From: Sinonovacula constricta
Taxonomy: Eukaryota; Mollusca; Bivalvia; Cardiida; Solecurtidae
NCBI GenBank assembly: GCA_007844125.1
Contig: CM017565.1
Coordinates: 10,554,450 to 10,618,449, forward strand
Reading direction: 5' to 3'
Length of the DNA: 64,000 bases
Part shown: piece by piece, positions 1 through 12,328 of the stretch
How positions within the stretch are numbered: position 1 is the stretch's first letter
Layout: the number at the start of each line of letters is the position of its first letter
Program-made: the position numbers and the translations under genes
Notes under the pieces: model-generated
The model's database searches: none
What the model was told of the DNA's origin: nothing
Seen by the model: only the letters and a program-made list of their open reading frames with translations

Positions 1-143
1 GACTTGAAAGTGTTGGTTTGTACCCACCACTAGACTGCTTCTCCTTTAATTTTATCACTCAAAAAGTGGAATGTATCTAATGTATTCAGGCCAAATTTGG
101 ACTCAAATTTGGCATAAATTTAGTGCTAAGGTGTATTCTATTT

Positions 144-1110
144 ATGCCACCCAAGAAGAGACAACAAAATAAACAGCAAAAGGGAAAAAAATCACAATTA
201 TTCGGAAAGGGATGTGACATCAGCACGAGCAACACGAGCAATCAGGGCGGCGCAGGCTGTACTTCCATCAGTGTAAGTGTTTTGAATACACAAGTTAAAA
301 TAAAAATAGGGAGGTAGAGTTATTAAATACACAGTGTACATGTAATATTGAGAGCATTGGTGGAAACAAAAAAGCTGAGAAATAATTATGTATTCAATAA
401 TGATACATCGGCTATAGAGATGGCTGCGAACGCTTTTGCACAGCCCAAAACCTATTTTGAACAAAACATTCAAACCATTCAGTCTCCTTCGTATCAATAT
501 CAATATAACAGACAAGGTTTTACACCTCTACAACCAAGCAGTCCAGTTTTATCCCTAACCTATCCACTCCATGGGCAATGACGGTTATAGGAATATGAAA
601 ACTATAAAACATAACATAAACAAAATGAACAACATCGAAAAAATGATAACGTATGTGATGGGGAAGCTTAATTCTATAAGAAATGAAAGTAACCGCAGCA
701 CAGGAAAATTTCCACAAATTCCAACAGTCTTGCTCGCAACTAAACACATCAATGAAAGAGCTTTTAAAACAACAAGAACAATTAAAAGCCAAAAATCTAA
801 AAAACGAATTTAGGAGACTGTTGAAAGACCCTAGATTCTACAGAATTCCTGAAATAAATACTAGATCAACACAAAGCAATACAAAGCCCGACAATGACGA
901 ACAGCAATAGTGTGACCAACTGGTAAACTCGCTAATTCAAGACACGCTCAAACTATCAATCGATAATATCGTGTACGATCGAGCACACCGCCTCAGAAAC
1001 CCAGCTCGAACCAGGATCCTACGACCGATAGGGGTAAAATTACATTACTTCTCGCAAGGAGAACTTGTCCGAAAGACATATTTTGCAAAAAAAAAGATGA
1101 CCTTAAGCGG
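144..1110 (+). pseudogene. LINE ORF1 remnant with L1-like RRM segment
   Basis: A reading frame starts at the ATG at 144 with a basic N-terminus (MPPKKRQQNKQQKGKK) and then continues through several frame changes. Around 955-1,095 it reads VYDRAHRLRNPARTRILRPI, then VKLHYF and a basic stretch. This matches the RRM-like core of L1-type ORF1 proteins, which are RNA chaperones that coat the element's RNA. The same segment is in arm B near 26,235-26,360. No uninterrupted ORF1 remains. Confidence 0.6.
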
Positions 1111-1164
1111 AACAACTATGGCGTAGGAGTCCAAATTCCAAAGGATTGGCGGGAAGCCTGGCGT

Positions 1165-4082
1165 GTGTTGAGCAACGTTATCCGAGAAGAAAAGAACCAA
1201 GGTAATCGGGTCAATTTTGTAGGACAAAAACAGAGTGTCAACGGATCTGTATATAAGACTGTGCATGGGTTATCACCGAAAGATGGGACAGGGAATAAAG
1301 TGTGTCCAGGAGAGCATATTAACATTATATCATGGAACATCAATGGTTTGGTGAGGAAAATAACCGTCTGTGATTTTCTAGATAAAATTAAAGATCTTTA
1401 TATTGTTATATTTACAGAAACATGACTATCGCCAACAACTCTTTACACCCTTGATATTAAAGCATACTATGTAGACCAGTTACATGGGAGAAAATCTCTA
1501 AACACAAGGTAGGGCGATATATAGGTGGAATTGCAATAGATTATAAGTTAGACTTGATCAATAAGATCAGTATTGGAGAAACAAACAAAACGGGATATTA
1601 TGGTTTAGAATTTGTAAGTCGGTATTTAATTTTAACAAAGGTGAATTTTTATGTTTTGTGTATATCCCACTACATGATTTAAAAGGATTGAATGAAAATG
1701 ACAAGATTTGTACAATAATATAGAACGAGGTATAGAAAAGTATAAAATACTAGGGAAAGTATTTGTCACAGATGACTTTAATAGTAGAACAGGAAACAGC
1801 TCAGATATCATTAAGTATGACCGACTTTTTACACTCCGACGAATCATCTTTGCAAGTATCAATAGGTAATGAACATAGAGTAAACCAATACAGTGTATTA
1901 GACTGTTGAGGGACACGCCTTCCAGTGTATCAATAGGTAATGAACATAGAGTAAACAAAGACAGTGTATTAGACTGTTGAGGGACACGCCTTCCGGTGTA
2001 TCAATAGGTAATGAACATAGAGTAAACCAATACAGTGTATTAGACTGTTGAGGGACACGCCTTCCAGTGTATCAATAGGTAATGAACATAGAGTAAACAA
2101 AGACAGTGTATTAGACTGTTGAGGGACACGCCTTCCAGTGTATCAATAGGTAATGAACATTGAGTAAACAAAGATGGTGAACTGGACTGTTGAGGGACAC
2201 GCCTTCCGGTGTATCAGTAGGTAATGAACATAGAGTAAACAAAGACAGTGTATTAGACTGTTGAGGGACACGCCTTCCAGTGTATCAATAGGTAATGAAC
2301 ATTGAGTAAACAAAGACAGTGTATTAGACTGTTGAGGGACACGCCTTCCAGTGTATCAATAATAAATGAACATAGAGTAAACAAAGATGGTGTATTAGAC
2401 TGTTGAGGGACACGCCTTCCAGTGTATCAATAGGTAATGAACATAGAGTAAACAAAGACAGTGTATTAGACTGTTGAGGGACACGCCTTCCGGTGTATCA
2501 ATAGGTAATGAACATAGAGTAAACCAATACAGTGTATTAGACTGTTGAGGGACACGCCTTCCAGTGTATCAATAGGTAATGAACATAGAGTAAACAAAGA
2601 CAGTGTATTAGACTGTTGAGGGACACGCCTTCCAGTGTATCAATAGGTAATGAACATAGAGTAAACAAAGACAGTGTATTAGACTGTTGAGGGACACGCC
2701 TTCCAGTGTATCAATAGGTAATGAACATTGAGTAAACAAAGATGGTGAACTGGACTGTTGAGGGACACGCCTTCTAGTGTATCAGTAGGTAATGAACATA
2801 GAGTAAACAAAGACAGCGTATTAGACTGTTGAGGGACACGCCTTCTAGTGTATCAGTAGGTAATGAACATAGAGTAAACAAAGACAGTGTATTAGACTGT
2901 TGAGGGACACGCCTTCCGGTGTATCAATAGGTAATGAACATAGAGTAAACAAAGACAGTGTATTAGACTGTTGAGGGACACGCCTTCCGGTGTATCAATA
3001 GGTAATGAACATTGAGTAAACAAAGACAGTGTATTAGACTGTTGAGGGACACGCCTTCCGGTGTATCAATAGGTAATGAACATTGAGTAAACAAAGATGG
3101 TGAACTGGACTGTTGAGGGACACGCCTTCCAGTGTATCAATAGGTAATGAACATTGAGTAAACAAAGATGGTGAACTGGACTGTTGAGGGACACGCCTTC
3201 TAGTGTATCAGTAGGTAATGAACATAGAGTAAACAAAGACAGTGTATTAGACTGTTGAGGGACACGCCTTCCGGTGTATCAATAGGTAATGAACATAGAG
3301 TAAACAAAGACAGTGTATTAGACTGTTGAGGGACACGCCTTCCGGTGTATCAATAGGTAATGAACATTGAGTAAACAAAGATGGTGAACTGGACTGTTGA
3401 GGGACACGCCTTCCAGTGTATCAATAGGTAATGAACATTGAGTAAACAAAGATGGTGAACTGGACTGTTGAGGGACACGCCTTCCGGTGTATCAATAGGT
3501 AATGAACATAGAGTAAACAAAGACAGTGTATTAGACTGTTGAGGGACACGCCTTCTAGTGTATCAATAGGTAATGAACATTGAGTAAACAAAGATGGTGT
3601 ATTAGACTGTTCAGGGACACGCCTTCTAGTTTTATGCAAAATACAACCCTTTTTATAACAAATGGTCGATTACACAAAGATAATAATAATAGAGAATATA
3701 TATATTTCTTAATAATAATGACACAAGTGTTGTCGATTATCTCTTATCGAATAAGAGTAACTTTGTTCATGTAATCGAGTTTGAAGTAATGCCACCTGAC
3801 CATCTGTTTGACAATTGCGCTTTACATTTTTGTATTGAAAAACAACGGCGTGTTGCTTATACACTTGGCGGTAGCACTGCCCATAAACTATTTATAGCAT
3901 GGGACATCACCGTCTGAGCACTCAACTGATGATTGAACACGCCTACCTAAATCAGCTGATCGCTTATTTAAATAAACAATACAGTTGTTTACACAGCGCA
4001 TCCAGAATAGCTCGTCTAATGTACTTGGTAAGTATCGTGCGGAGAATAAATGTAAATTTAAAAGAACGAATAAATCATGGCT
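1165..4082 (+). pseudogene. LINE ORF2 endonuclease region, expanded and broken
   Basis: The endonuclease domain opens with HINIISWNINGLVRK (from about 1,312) and reaches an IVIFTET motif, typical of the APE-type nuclease that nicks target DNA for target-primed reverse transcription. The usual GDFN motif appears near 1,765 as DDFN, whereas arm B keeps GDFN. The domain then runs into the 71-bp tandem array and resumes at about 3,631 with a degenerate NGRLHKDN segment and a VDYLL-like segment. A 71-bp unit is not a multiple of three, so the array destroys the frame. Confidence 0.75.
1856..3630 (+). repeat. 71-bp minisatellite, 25 copies, from LINE endonuclease sequence
   Basis: Twenty-five consecutive units, each exactly 71 bp (25 x 71 = 1,775), begin with GTATCAATAGGTAATGAACA and end in CGCCTTCCAGT or close variants. 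I see no indel in any unit. Units differ by a few linked substitutions: CATAGAG or CATTGAG; ACAGTGTATTAG or ATGGTGAACTGG; and CCAGT, CCGGT or CTAGT at the end. Three units carry a CCAAT variant. Arm B has this sequence once (27,109-27,179) with matching flanks, so the array grew from a single unit inside the LINE. Confidence 0.97.
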
Positions 4083-4250
4083 GACTGACCGTTCCAAGGT
4101 GGTAACTGTTGGTTTTTCTTTTTGTGTGTAATGTCTCGTCTCTGCGTTTTTGTCACTTTTGTTACATTTACCGTGTGCCTTTGTCATGAATTTAGATTAA
4201 AATATCGGCGGAAATTTTGATAGGACCTTTTCTTTTTTACCTATTAATAA
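4083..4250 (+). repeat. Dispersed repeat inserted between LINE endonuclease and RT
   Basis: The stretch beginning CTGACCGTTCCAAGG is also present at 27,655-27,830, 13,955-14,110 and 52,415-52,640. In the last two it is preceded by a GGTTTAAGCACCCCAGT block. It lies exactly where the LINE frame passes from endonuclease to the RT linker in both LINE copies, so the insertion predates the arm duplication. Confidence 0.7.
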
Positions 4251-4254
4251 AATG

Positions 4255-6000
4255 TTTTGATGCAGGAAAAGAGTTTAACAAAGCATGCAAAGCATTTTTG
4301 AGACATAGAAAGAATTGTGATAAAAACTTTTTTTTTCTGTAAGAAAAGGGTTTAATCCTAAAGTAAAACGAAGATGTAAACGTATATACAAGAAGAACAA
4401 GGGAACAAGAATAATAAAGTGAGCCAAATCAAATCCAAGATCATTTTGGAAAAAACAGTAAGGAACAATACATACCAAAAATAACACAGTGAGCAATATT
4501 TTTATTGATAACATGTATGAACACTTTAATATTATATAAGGATCAAGAACAGAAATATACGATATAATAGAGCATGACACAATAAATGAACCATCGAGTA
4601 CGTATGAAATTAAAGCTGCAGTATTTGCACAAAACAATGCCAAAAATCCGGGCACTGACAAACTAATAGCTGAGATTTTCCAATACATATTCGATATAAT
4701 AGCACCTTTTTAACTCAGTTTTACAACAAGATGTTTAGTGAGGGATGCTTTCCCGATTTCTGTGGGGAGGGAATTATACCATTGTTTGAAGGTAGTGCGC
4801 AACATGCAAGTAATTACCTTGGAATTACATTAAACAATATTTTATCAAAAAATATTCTAAAATACTAATAAATAGACTCAATTTATTAAGTTAAAGAAAC
4901 CCCCAAAATATTGATAATCAGTATGGTTTGAAAGAAATAGATCAGATTTTATATTTGTCTTACATGCAATTATAAGTTAAGTATTATCGTGTAAAATGAA
5001 ATTAAAGGCTACATTCCGTGACTGGGAAAAAATGTACGATAAAATAGATAGAACCTTACTTTGGCACAAACTCGTAAAAGAAAATATAAGTACACACTTT
5101 ATTAAAGCTCTCAAGTCAATGTATACTTCAGTAAAATCTCCTGTTAAATACAATGGTTCACTCTCAGCGCCACTTATATCAAAGTACGGAGTAAAACAAG
5201 GGGACCCAGCCAGCAGTATATTATGCCTACTTTATCTTAATGATATACTTTATAATATTAATAAAATATAAATGGAATCGTGAATATTTGTGCAACGCAA
5301 CTTGTCTTATTATTTTTTGCCGAGGACGCTGTCGCATTTGCAACTGAACCTGAGACATTACGATCTATTCTAAACGATATAGAGCGTTATTGTCAATAAA
5401 TTGAAGCTAAATGTCGCAAAATCTAAAAAAGTGATATTCGAAAATTGTGGCAATACTTAGTATGACTTTTATCTGTATAAACCCAAGTTGGATGTTGTTG
5501 AATCGTTTAAATATTTACGAGAACGCCTATTAAAATGGGAACTGGAATCAGACTCAAACTATTATAGCACAACGCGCATCAAGGTCACCGAATAATTTAT
5601 TTATAACGCATAATCAGCTGGATTTACCGATATCACAAAATGTAAAGCTATTTGATATGCTTGTTATGCCAGTACTTCATTATGCAGCCAATGTATGAGG
5701 ACATCATAAATCTCCAGATATTGAAACGGTTATTTCCAAATTTTGCAGAAAATTATTAACTGTTAAAAACTTTAAAAATTTAGATGCCAAATACTGTGGA
5801 CTTAGTCGTACCTCATTATATAAGCAAAGAAAATAATTTTTGTTGAAATATTGAATGAAACTAATCAAATCAAACAATCCCACTGTTTTGTTTAAAACTG
5901 ATGACGTGTTGAAAAGAGATGCTAATGCAGCAAAAGACGATAATGGAAATAATTCGGCATACCACATAAAAAGAGCAAGAAACAACAGGTCTCTCATATG
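4255..6000 (+). pseudogene. LINE reverse transcriptase and C-terminal region, arm A
   Basis: An open stretch at 4,996-5,271 encodes DKIDRTLLW and then GVKQGDPASSILCLLYLND, conserved RT blocks. The catalytic FADD box follows after frame breaks at about 5,316-5,327, but reads FAED here, so one metal-binding aspartate is changed. Further on (5,655-5,840) comes a C-terminal segment resembling VMPVLHYAAN and an LSRT motif. RT copies the LINE RNA at the target site. This copy cannot encode an active enzyme. Confidence 0.82.
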
Positions 6001-6292
6001 TTTGGGAAAATCAGCAGAGTATTATTAACATTGATTATAACTTTATAAAACGAAGGTTCGGTGACAATAATTATTAAAAATTGGCTATCGGCAATAAATA
6101 ACTCCACTCATTTACATACATACAGTTTATTTAAAACAACTTTTAATTTTGAAATTTATTAAGATGAAATTACGACACTAAATATTGTTTAGCAATGACA
6201 CAGTTTAGAGTTTCATCACATCAACATGATACAGAAAAGGACAGACATAATAATAATGTGCAGAAACTGTTATTTAAATCATTATGGATAGT

Positions 6293-6770
6293 ACGACATA
6301 TAGATGGAATAACACAAAACATGACGGATTGTACGACATAAAGATGGAATAACACAAAACATGACGGATTGTACGACATAAAGATAGAATAACACAACAT
6401 GATGGATTGTACGACATATAGATGGAATAACACAAAACATGGCGGATTGTACGACATATAGATGGAATAACACTAAACATGACGGATTGTACGACATAAA
6501 GATGGAATAACACAACACATGATGGATTGTACGACATATAGATGGAATAACACAAAACATGACGGATTGTACGACATAAAGATGGAATTACACAAAACAT
6601 GATGGATTGTACGACATATAGAGGGAATAACACAAAACATGGTGGATTGTACGACATATAGAGGGAATAACACAAAACATGGTGGATTGTACGACGTATA
6701 GATGGAATAACACAAAACATGATGGATTGTACGACATAAAGATGGATTAACACAAAACATGATGGATTGT
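6293..6770 (+). repeat. 40-bp minisatellite, 12 copies, at LINE 3' end
   Basis: Twelve units of about 40 bp, each ACGACATA, then GATGGAATAACACAAAACAT, then GA(C/T)GGATTGT. One unit is 2 bp short. The aligned position in arm B (about 29,731-29,810) has only two units, and a related five-unit block lies at 31,135-31,335. Copy number is therefore unstable. Confidence 0.93.
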
Positions 6771-7599
6771 ACCATACAAAAAACTTATATACCATAAGTA
6801 TATATACGGATGGAATGTTACAACAAATGACACATTATACCCCATATAGATGGAATAATTTCACACATAATGGATTGATGCTTTATAAATAGAATTACGC
6901 CATATGTCAGAAAATAAATCACACGTTGATGGAAGATATCATATATTGATATAAATACATGTGGATTATTTATTGATGAGCGATATCCTACATGTATATC
7001 GGTTGAATTATAACACAGGGTGAATGCCTTGCCCCGTAATAGCTGACATGTGGAACGTACAGACTATACAAGGTATGTGTACAGGCAAACAATATATAGC
7101 TACTAGCTATATGAATATTTTAAGCTACTTCATTAACATAACTTAGATTAATAATAACTGAACATTAGAAATTCTTTTAGCAGGTTAGATATCATCACAT
7201 CCATCCATATCGTCATTGTTATCATCATCATTATCATCAGCATCACCAACAACATCGTCACCAATGACTGTTTTTAGAAAAAAATGTCATGAATCAATTA
7301 TGATAAAACTGTTCCTTTAAATCCACCTCTTTTAAACCACCGATATCTTAAACAAAGAAATATAATAAACGATACATTAATGATATAATATAGTGAACTT
7401 ACTATTCATAAACGACAAAGACAGTCAAATAGTCATAACAATTAAATATAATTAAAATAACCGAAAACTGTCGAGCAGTCCATGTATAAACAGTCATCGT
7501 CTAAGACCCATAATGCATCTTTATATTTAGTTCAGCAATATGGACTACTTCCTTTTACCTTGTTTACAATTCATTTAAACTCAAATATGACATTTACAT
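6771..7599. other. Gene-free LINE 3' flank with ATC-rich microsatellite
   Basis: No coding signal is seen. At 7,193-7,262 there is an imperfect ATC/CAT trinucleotide tract, also present in arm B (30,245-30,285 and 31,700-31,760). The rest is AT-rich sequence that aligns with arm B. Confidence 0.6.
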
Positions 7600-8445
7600 T
7601 CTCATTAATATGCATAAATATTTATGTTCGCTAATTAACATAATTAATAATTTTAAATCTAAGTTAAGCGATACCCTCCACTCAAGGAATGATATAAAAA
7701 TATTCTTCAACGTTATGACTAGCAATAAGCAGACTTCTAACAAAATTGGGCATTAAGATTGAATGAGCAAAATTTAAAGGAAAATAAAAAAATCATAAAC
7801 AATGATTATAGTAGTAGGGAAATGTATATAACTTTAGAAACTTTTGAGTTTATTTGAAAATTGTTTTTAAATGAAAAGAATATGATCAACTTTCAAAAAT
7901 AAAGTCTATTTATAGATTCCCATTAAGCTATATGAATATTTATGTTGGCTAATTTGCATAATTAATTATTTCAAATCTAAGTTTAGTGATATTTTCCTCT
8001 TAAGGAATGATACAAAATTATTCTTCAGAGTTATGGTTAGTTTTAAGCAGACTTCTAACCAAATTATGCATTAAGATTGAATTCTAAAATTTGGACGAAA
8101 ATTAATTATATAAAATCACAAAATGAACAATATCAAATGAAATTTATACCAGCATGTGCTAGATAAGTTGTGGTATGTATATAACTTGAGAAACTGTTGA
8201 GTTTGTTTGAAAACTGCTTTAAAATGAAAAGAATCTTATCAACTTTTCAGGAATAAAGTACTTTTAATTTAAATTTATAAATATGCATAAGTGCTCGTTT
8301 GCATAATTGTTATAAGAATTTTACTAAACATACTGTCCTATATAAATTTCATGATTGGAGATTCTGTTTCTGGACACCATAACGAACATTTTGGTACCTA
8401 TGAATCAGTCTAGAGGGGTTGTGCGCGGTAACCATATCCAGCTGC
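7600..8445 (+). repeat. R repeat, forward copy, arm A
   Basis: R is built of about 320-350 bp sub-units, each starting near a motif like GCTAATTTGCATAATTAAT and containing AAGCAGACTTCTAACC. It ends in a block with a short G tract, then GCGCGGTAACCATATCCAGC and TGCCGGACTA. Two full sub-units and one partial lie here. Other copies: 15,053-15,945, 32,140-33,165, 51,157-51,680, and 52,670-56,398 (split by insertions). The family is not recognised. Confidence 0.8.
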
Positions 8446-8699
8446 CAGACTATTACCTACGCTTTAGCACACTTTTCTTCGCGCCCGTTAATAATATTAC
8501 AAACGAATGAAGTCTGATTTTCAACTTTGACTTATGACACTCTCTTTTGTTTGCTGTAATTTATATTGAACAAATTTATCAATAAACTTGGTTTTTAGTG
8601 CTTGGCTTACGTACATATTCAAACGAATTCGGAACATTATCTTCCAGCAGCGTTCAATTAAAGGTGTATTGAAAAATATTTCTTCCTCAATTGAATGCT

Positions 8700-10661
8700 C
8701 TAGTATTCATTGTCATTCATCCAATGGTACACGTTGTTGGCTTCATACGTGTGCCTGAGGTTCAAATCGGTGTCTATAAGAGTTCGCATATCATTCAGGC
8801 ATCGTTCTGTAGGTTTGTTTTAGGTGGGAATAGACGAGATATTTCATAAGATAAAAATACACCTTTCCGTCCACACGTAAGCAATCCTCTTCGATGGCTT
8901 CATCCGACCTTCTACGCCTGTATCGGTCCATCTCTTCAAGCAAAGGCTCTGGCACAAGGTCCCTGTCTGCTAGTACGAATGAGATGCACGTGGCGGTGGC
9001 TGATGCAAGCATGACCATCGCATCTGGACTTGTAGCTAACAGCAACTTTTCATTCATCGGGTCAATTATGTTTTGTTGGTCCTTACAGACACAAAAAGAC
9101 AAAACGTACACGTTTAGATCTTTGTCAATTTGCATGAGTACATTTTCACATTCAACATATCTCTCAAGTTTATAGAGCAATGTCACAATCATAAGTCTTG
9201 GAGTCAGGAGATCATGACCTGAAACCGTAGCTACTTCATTTAGATGCGTTAAATGTTCGTCAAAGTTTTCTTTAGCATTAACCGCTTTTGCGGCTATGCA
9301 TACGTCTCGTGTAAACTGTAGCCGATGATCCATGATAGCTATTGTTTCTCTTGTCAAACTTTCTGTATGTTCACCATCAAGATTTAAACAGCAAAGATTT
9401 TCACGCATGACAGTCAAACTTTCAATTATGTCTTCTCTTGATTCACACATATTACTCACCTGTTGTATAATTTTATTCCAATTAAACCATGCAGCTATTA
9501 GAGTAAAGTAGCCATTCAATTCAAACATTTTTTTTTGTCTTGGTTGAATGCCTTTTGTGTTTTGGCCTGCAATACACATGCTAATATCAGCACATCGTAA
9601 CAATTTAATGGAATAAATCAGTTCTGTAATCACAGTTTTCAGTTTTGCCAAAAGACACCTTTGCACTTGCGAGAAATTTAAACGCTGGAAGAGATTAACT
9701 TCAGGTAGGAAATAGTTTGGACAGTTCCCTGTCAGCACAAAATACATAAGATACCAGAGACAGATAGAGACACATTTTAAAAGGCAATCACGTGTCCACA
9801 GATCATTTTGTGTTTGTTCGATTGCCCAAAATAAGCAGGTCTTCAAGTGGTAAGACGAAATACAATCCTCGCCTACTTCCGGTTCTATTATGTCTTTCTT
9901 CATCATTTTCAAGGTCACATAACATTTATGCTGCGACGGATTGAGAGAAAACATTAGTTCTCTTTCGTGAAATGAGTAAGATATTCGCCATTCTATATTT
10001 CTTTCTGTGCTAAACGAATGTCCGACTGGAACAAGCAAAAGTGGTAAAACACGACAACGTTCAAGGACTTCATCTGGCCATGTGTGCTGCCTTGCTGGAG
10101 CCAACCATTGTTTAAAAGTGTCTGGAAAACTGGTCCACTTTAATGCTTTCACAAAGTCATATTCACCACCTATGTCATAATACCTGAAAGCCGGTCCGTG
10201 GCGAACGCCCTCGACACTGTCTAGGAAGTTGCTTAAACAACACTTACCATCATTGTCGAAAAGCAGAGCACGGTAAGTATAAGTACAGACTTCAGAGGTA
10301 AATGGAATGTCATCATAAATAAGCTGTATCTTCGCATATCCAGGATTGGTTTAAGGGTCTAGGACAACACGATGTGAAATCATTTCTTTACCTTTATCTT
10401 TATGTATTTCCAAGAAATTTGTACAATCCGAGAAACAATTCAAACAGTCGACATCAGAGTCCATTCCACTGACGGTAGTGCCTTCAATGAAGCTACCAAA
10501 GCAATACGTTTCTACTGTCTTGTTTGTCCATAACGTGTCCATCACGGCATAAATTATCTGAATGATGAGGGCGTGTTTTCTTTTCTTGAACCTGTCATCG
10601 TTTGACAGCCGACCATCTCTAATATGTTGTAGAGTAAAGCTGAAATATCATGGCTGTCCAT
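8700..10661 (-). pseudogene. Mab-21/cGAS-like nucleotidyltransferase pseudogene (arm A)
   Basis: This is the arm A partner of the intact gene at 33,415-35,400, similar along its full length. The start codon is at 10,661-10,659. Reading with the intact copy as guide shows three breaks: a 1-bp deletion about 20 codons in, a TAA where arm B has AAA (DP*TNPG, near 10,350), and a 1-bp insertion near the C-terminus (about 8,815). The longest open piece is 8,791-10,152. The nucleotidyltransferase motif GSFIEG and the DSDVD acidic pair remain readable, as do VRHGPAF and the Mab-21 segment EWRISYSFHERELMFSLNPS. Enzymes of this family sense nucleic acid or other ligands and make cyclic dinucleotides. 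This copy should not make a full protein. Confidence 0.88.
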
Positions 10662-12234
10662 CACAGGATCTGTCGAGCAAAATAATATCTAAAGAAAATT
10701 GACAGTGTTCCTTAATGAAATTATAGCATAACAGGTAGGCTCGGATTCGAATCTTATTCGGTGTCGAGAAATACAATAGTTATTCTTTATAATGACAATC
10801 GTTATTTCTTTTCCGTGACTTTTGCTGACTTTTGTGCACAGAATGGTATGTTTCTTTTACATTTAAGACAAATGTTACATTTCTATACAGGAGTAAAGTG
10901 CTAAATATAGAATATTGTTGGAAAGTAAATTTATTGAAATAGTAAATATTTCTGTATAAAACATTTTAAAACATAATTATAATGAATTGTTCTTATAACG
11001 TTCTATTTAGCAGAATCTATCTTTTTGTTCATACATGTACAGCTTCGTTATCTTATGTCAATGCAATATTTATTTTATTTTAATATTATTATTTATAAAC
11101 AACAGATTCGTAAATTCAGACATCTATGCCATTGTTTGTCCTTTTTCTCTTTCGTATGTATTAAAATGTGAAAAAAACACATTTTTGAAGACCTTTTTGA
11201 ACTTGTTTTAGTTGACTTATACATGTAATAATAATATATGTTTTTGTTCTTCTAACAGTTAATGTACTCATCGAAATTCTGTCCTTTTAATACCTCCTCC
11301 GTTTGCCACAGCACATAATTTTAAAAAATCAAAACCGTGCACGTTTCAACAAAAGTGGGAACTGAAAGACAAAGCCATTGAAAAGTAAAAACAACTTAAA
11401 TTGTTGTTGCTGTTTTCTGTTCAGAGAAAATCATTTTTATGTACAGAGTATGTCTTATTTTGTAAAGGTATGTCTCTGTTTGAAAACAGAATGTCCGTTC
11501 TGTGTCTAGACTATGTTCCTTTTTAGGCAAATGATGTACCTTTTTAAAGAGAATGTCGGTTTTGTGTATAGATCATATCTCTTTTGTATAATGATAATAT
11601 GTCTTAGAAAATGCATAGACTGAACAAAGTCCTTAATCAGTCAAACTGCCAAGCTGCTGTGTACTGTTGTGCAATCGCCCCCCCCCCCCACCTCCACCCC
11701 TTGCATGATTATGGACTGCAATCTGGGTAAGTGAAAAAAAAGAAAGTTGAATAACATCAAATATACAAAACATTACATGAAAGTAATGGCATTTGTGTAG
11801 AAAGAGGCGTTACTCAATAATAAGAAGAGCAGAGTGACGGTTCTTGTGCATTGCACTCCGTTTCAATAACATCTATCCATCTATGAAGTTTCAACTCAAT
11901 AGCTTTGATAACGTAGGAGTATGGTCCAGACAAACACCACGTACGAATATTAAACTAAGGGGAATAACTCTAAAATCATGGAGTGTACAGTAAAGGTTGT
12001 TGTGCACAGCACTCTGTCTTAATGATATTTATCCCACCATCTCTGTAAATATCGGTTGATATAACCCGTGTGATAAAGATAAGCTTTATCAACCGATTTT
12101 CGCGCACCTGCTCTAAGCCGGACTACTTACGATCAGCAATGCTTACGAGAACGAAACTCATTTATCGCGTAATTATTCTTGTGATCACTCCAAAAAGTCC
12201 ATAATATAAAGATTGGTTAAATAAAGAAAACAAG
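10662..12234. other. Gene-free AT-rich region, arm A
   Basis: The first 950 bases (to about 11,618) align with arm B 35,401-36,235 and could include the upstream region of the Mab-21-like gene. A tract of 12 Cs lies at 11,678-11,689. From 11,618 on, the sequence has no arm B counterpart. No exon is seen. Confidence 0.5.
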
Positions 12235-12328
12235 GCCATTAAAAAAGGATCAGCGCGGTTTCGATCTCTGTCCTGCAGGATTGAAAATTTAACTAGCAGC
12301 GTCTTAACCGACTGAGCTAACCGGACGG
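12235..12328 (-). repeat. tRNA-derived SINE-like head
   Basis: On the minus strand the sequence has a good pol III A box (TAGCTCAGTCGGTTAAG), preceded by a GCCGTCCGG acceptor-like start. A degenerate B box (AGATCGAAACC) follows. The middle does not form a standard anticodon arm, so this looks like a SINE head or tRNA pseudogene, not a working tRNA gene. It is specific to arm A. Confidence 0.5.

Larger units (their letters stand above)
120..6225 (+). mobile_element. Decayed non-LTR retrotransposon (LINE), arm A copy
   Basis: The pieces are in LINE order: an ORF1 with an L1-like RNA-binding segment, an APE-type endonuclease, a reverse transcriptase and a C-terminal domain. The reading frame is broken many times by stops and frameshifts. 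Two foreign blocks interrupt it: a 25-copy 71-bp tandem array inside the endonuclease region, and a short dispersed repeat between endonuclease and RT. The arm B copy shares the second block but not the array, so the LINE was probably copied with its surroundings and not inserted twice. The clade is not assigned. Confidence 0.85.

Noticed and set aside
1856..3630. CRISPR array
   Set aside because: The units are contiguous 71-bp repeats without spacers, in a eukaryotic LINE.
3421..3639. Frames within the 71-bp array
   Set aside because: Tandem repeat of a non-multiple-of-three unit; the peptides are periodic and meaningless.
6274..6795. Long minus-strand open frames (up to 173 codons) with repeated VVQSIMFCVIPS-like peptides
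   Set aside because: They are a by-product of the 40-bp minisatellite. Forty is not a multiple of three, so all three frames cycle through the same open 120-bp super-period. The composition and lack of conservation in arm B argue against a protein.
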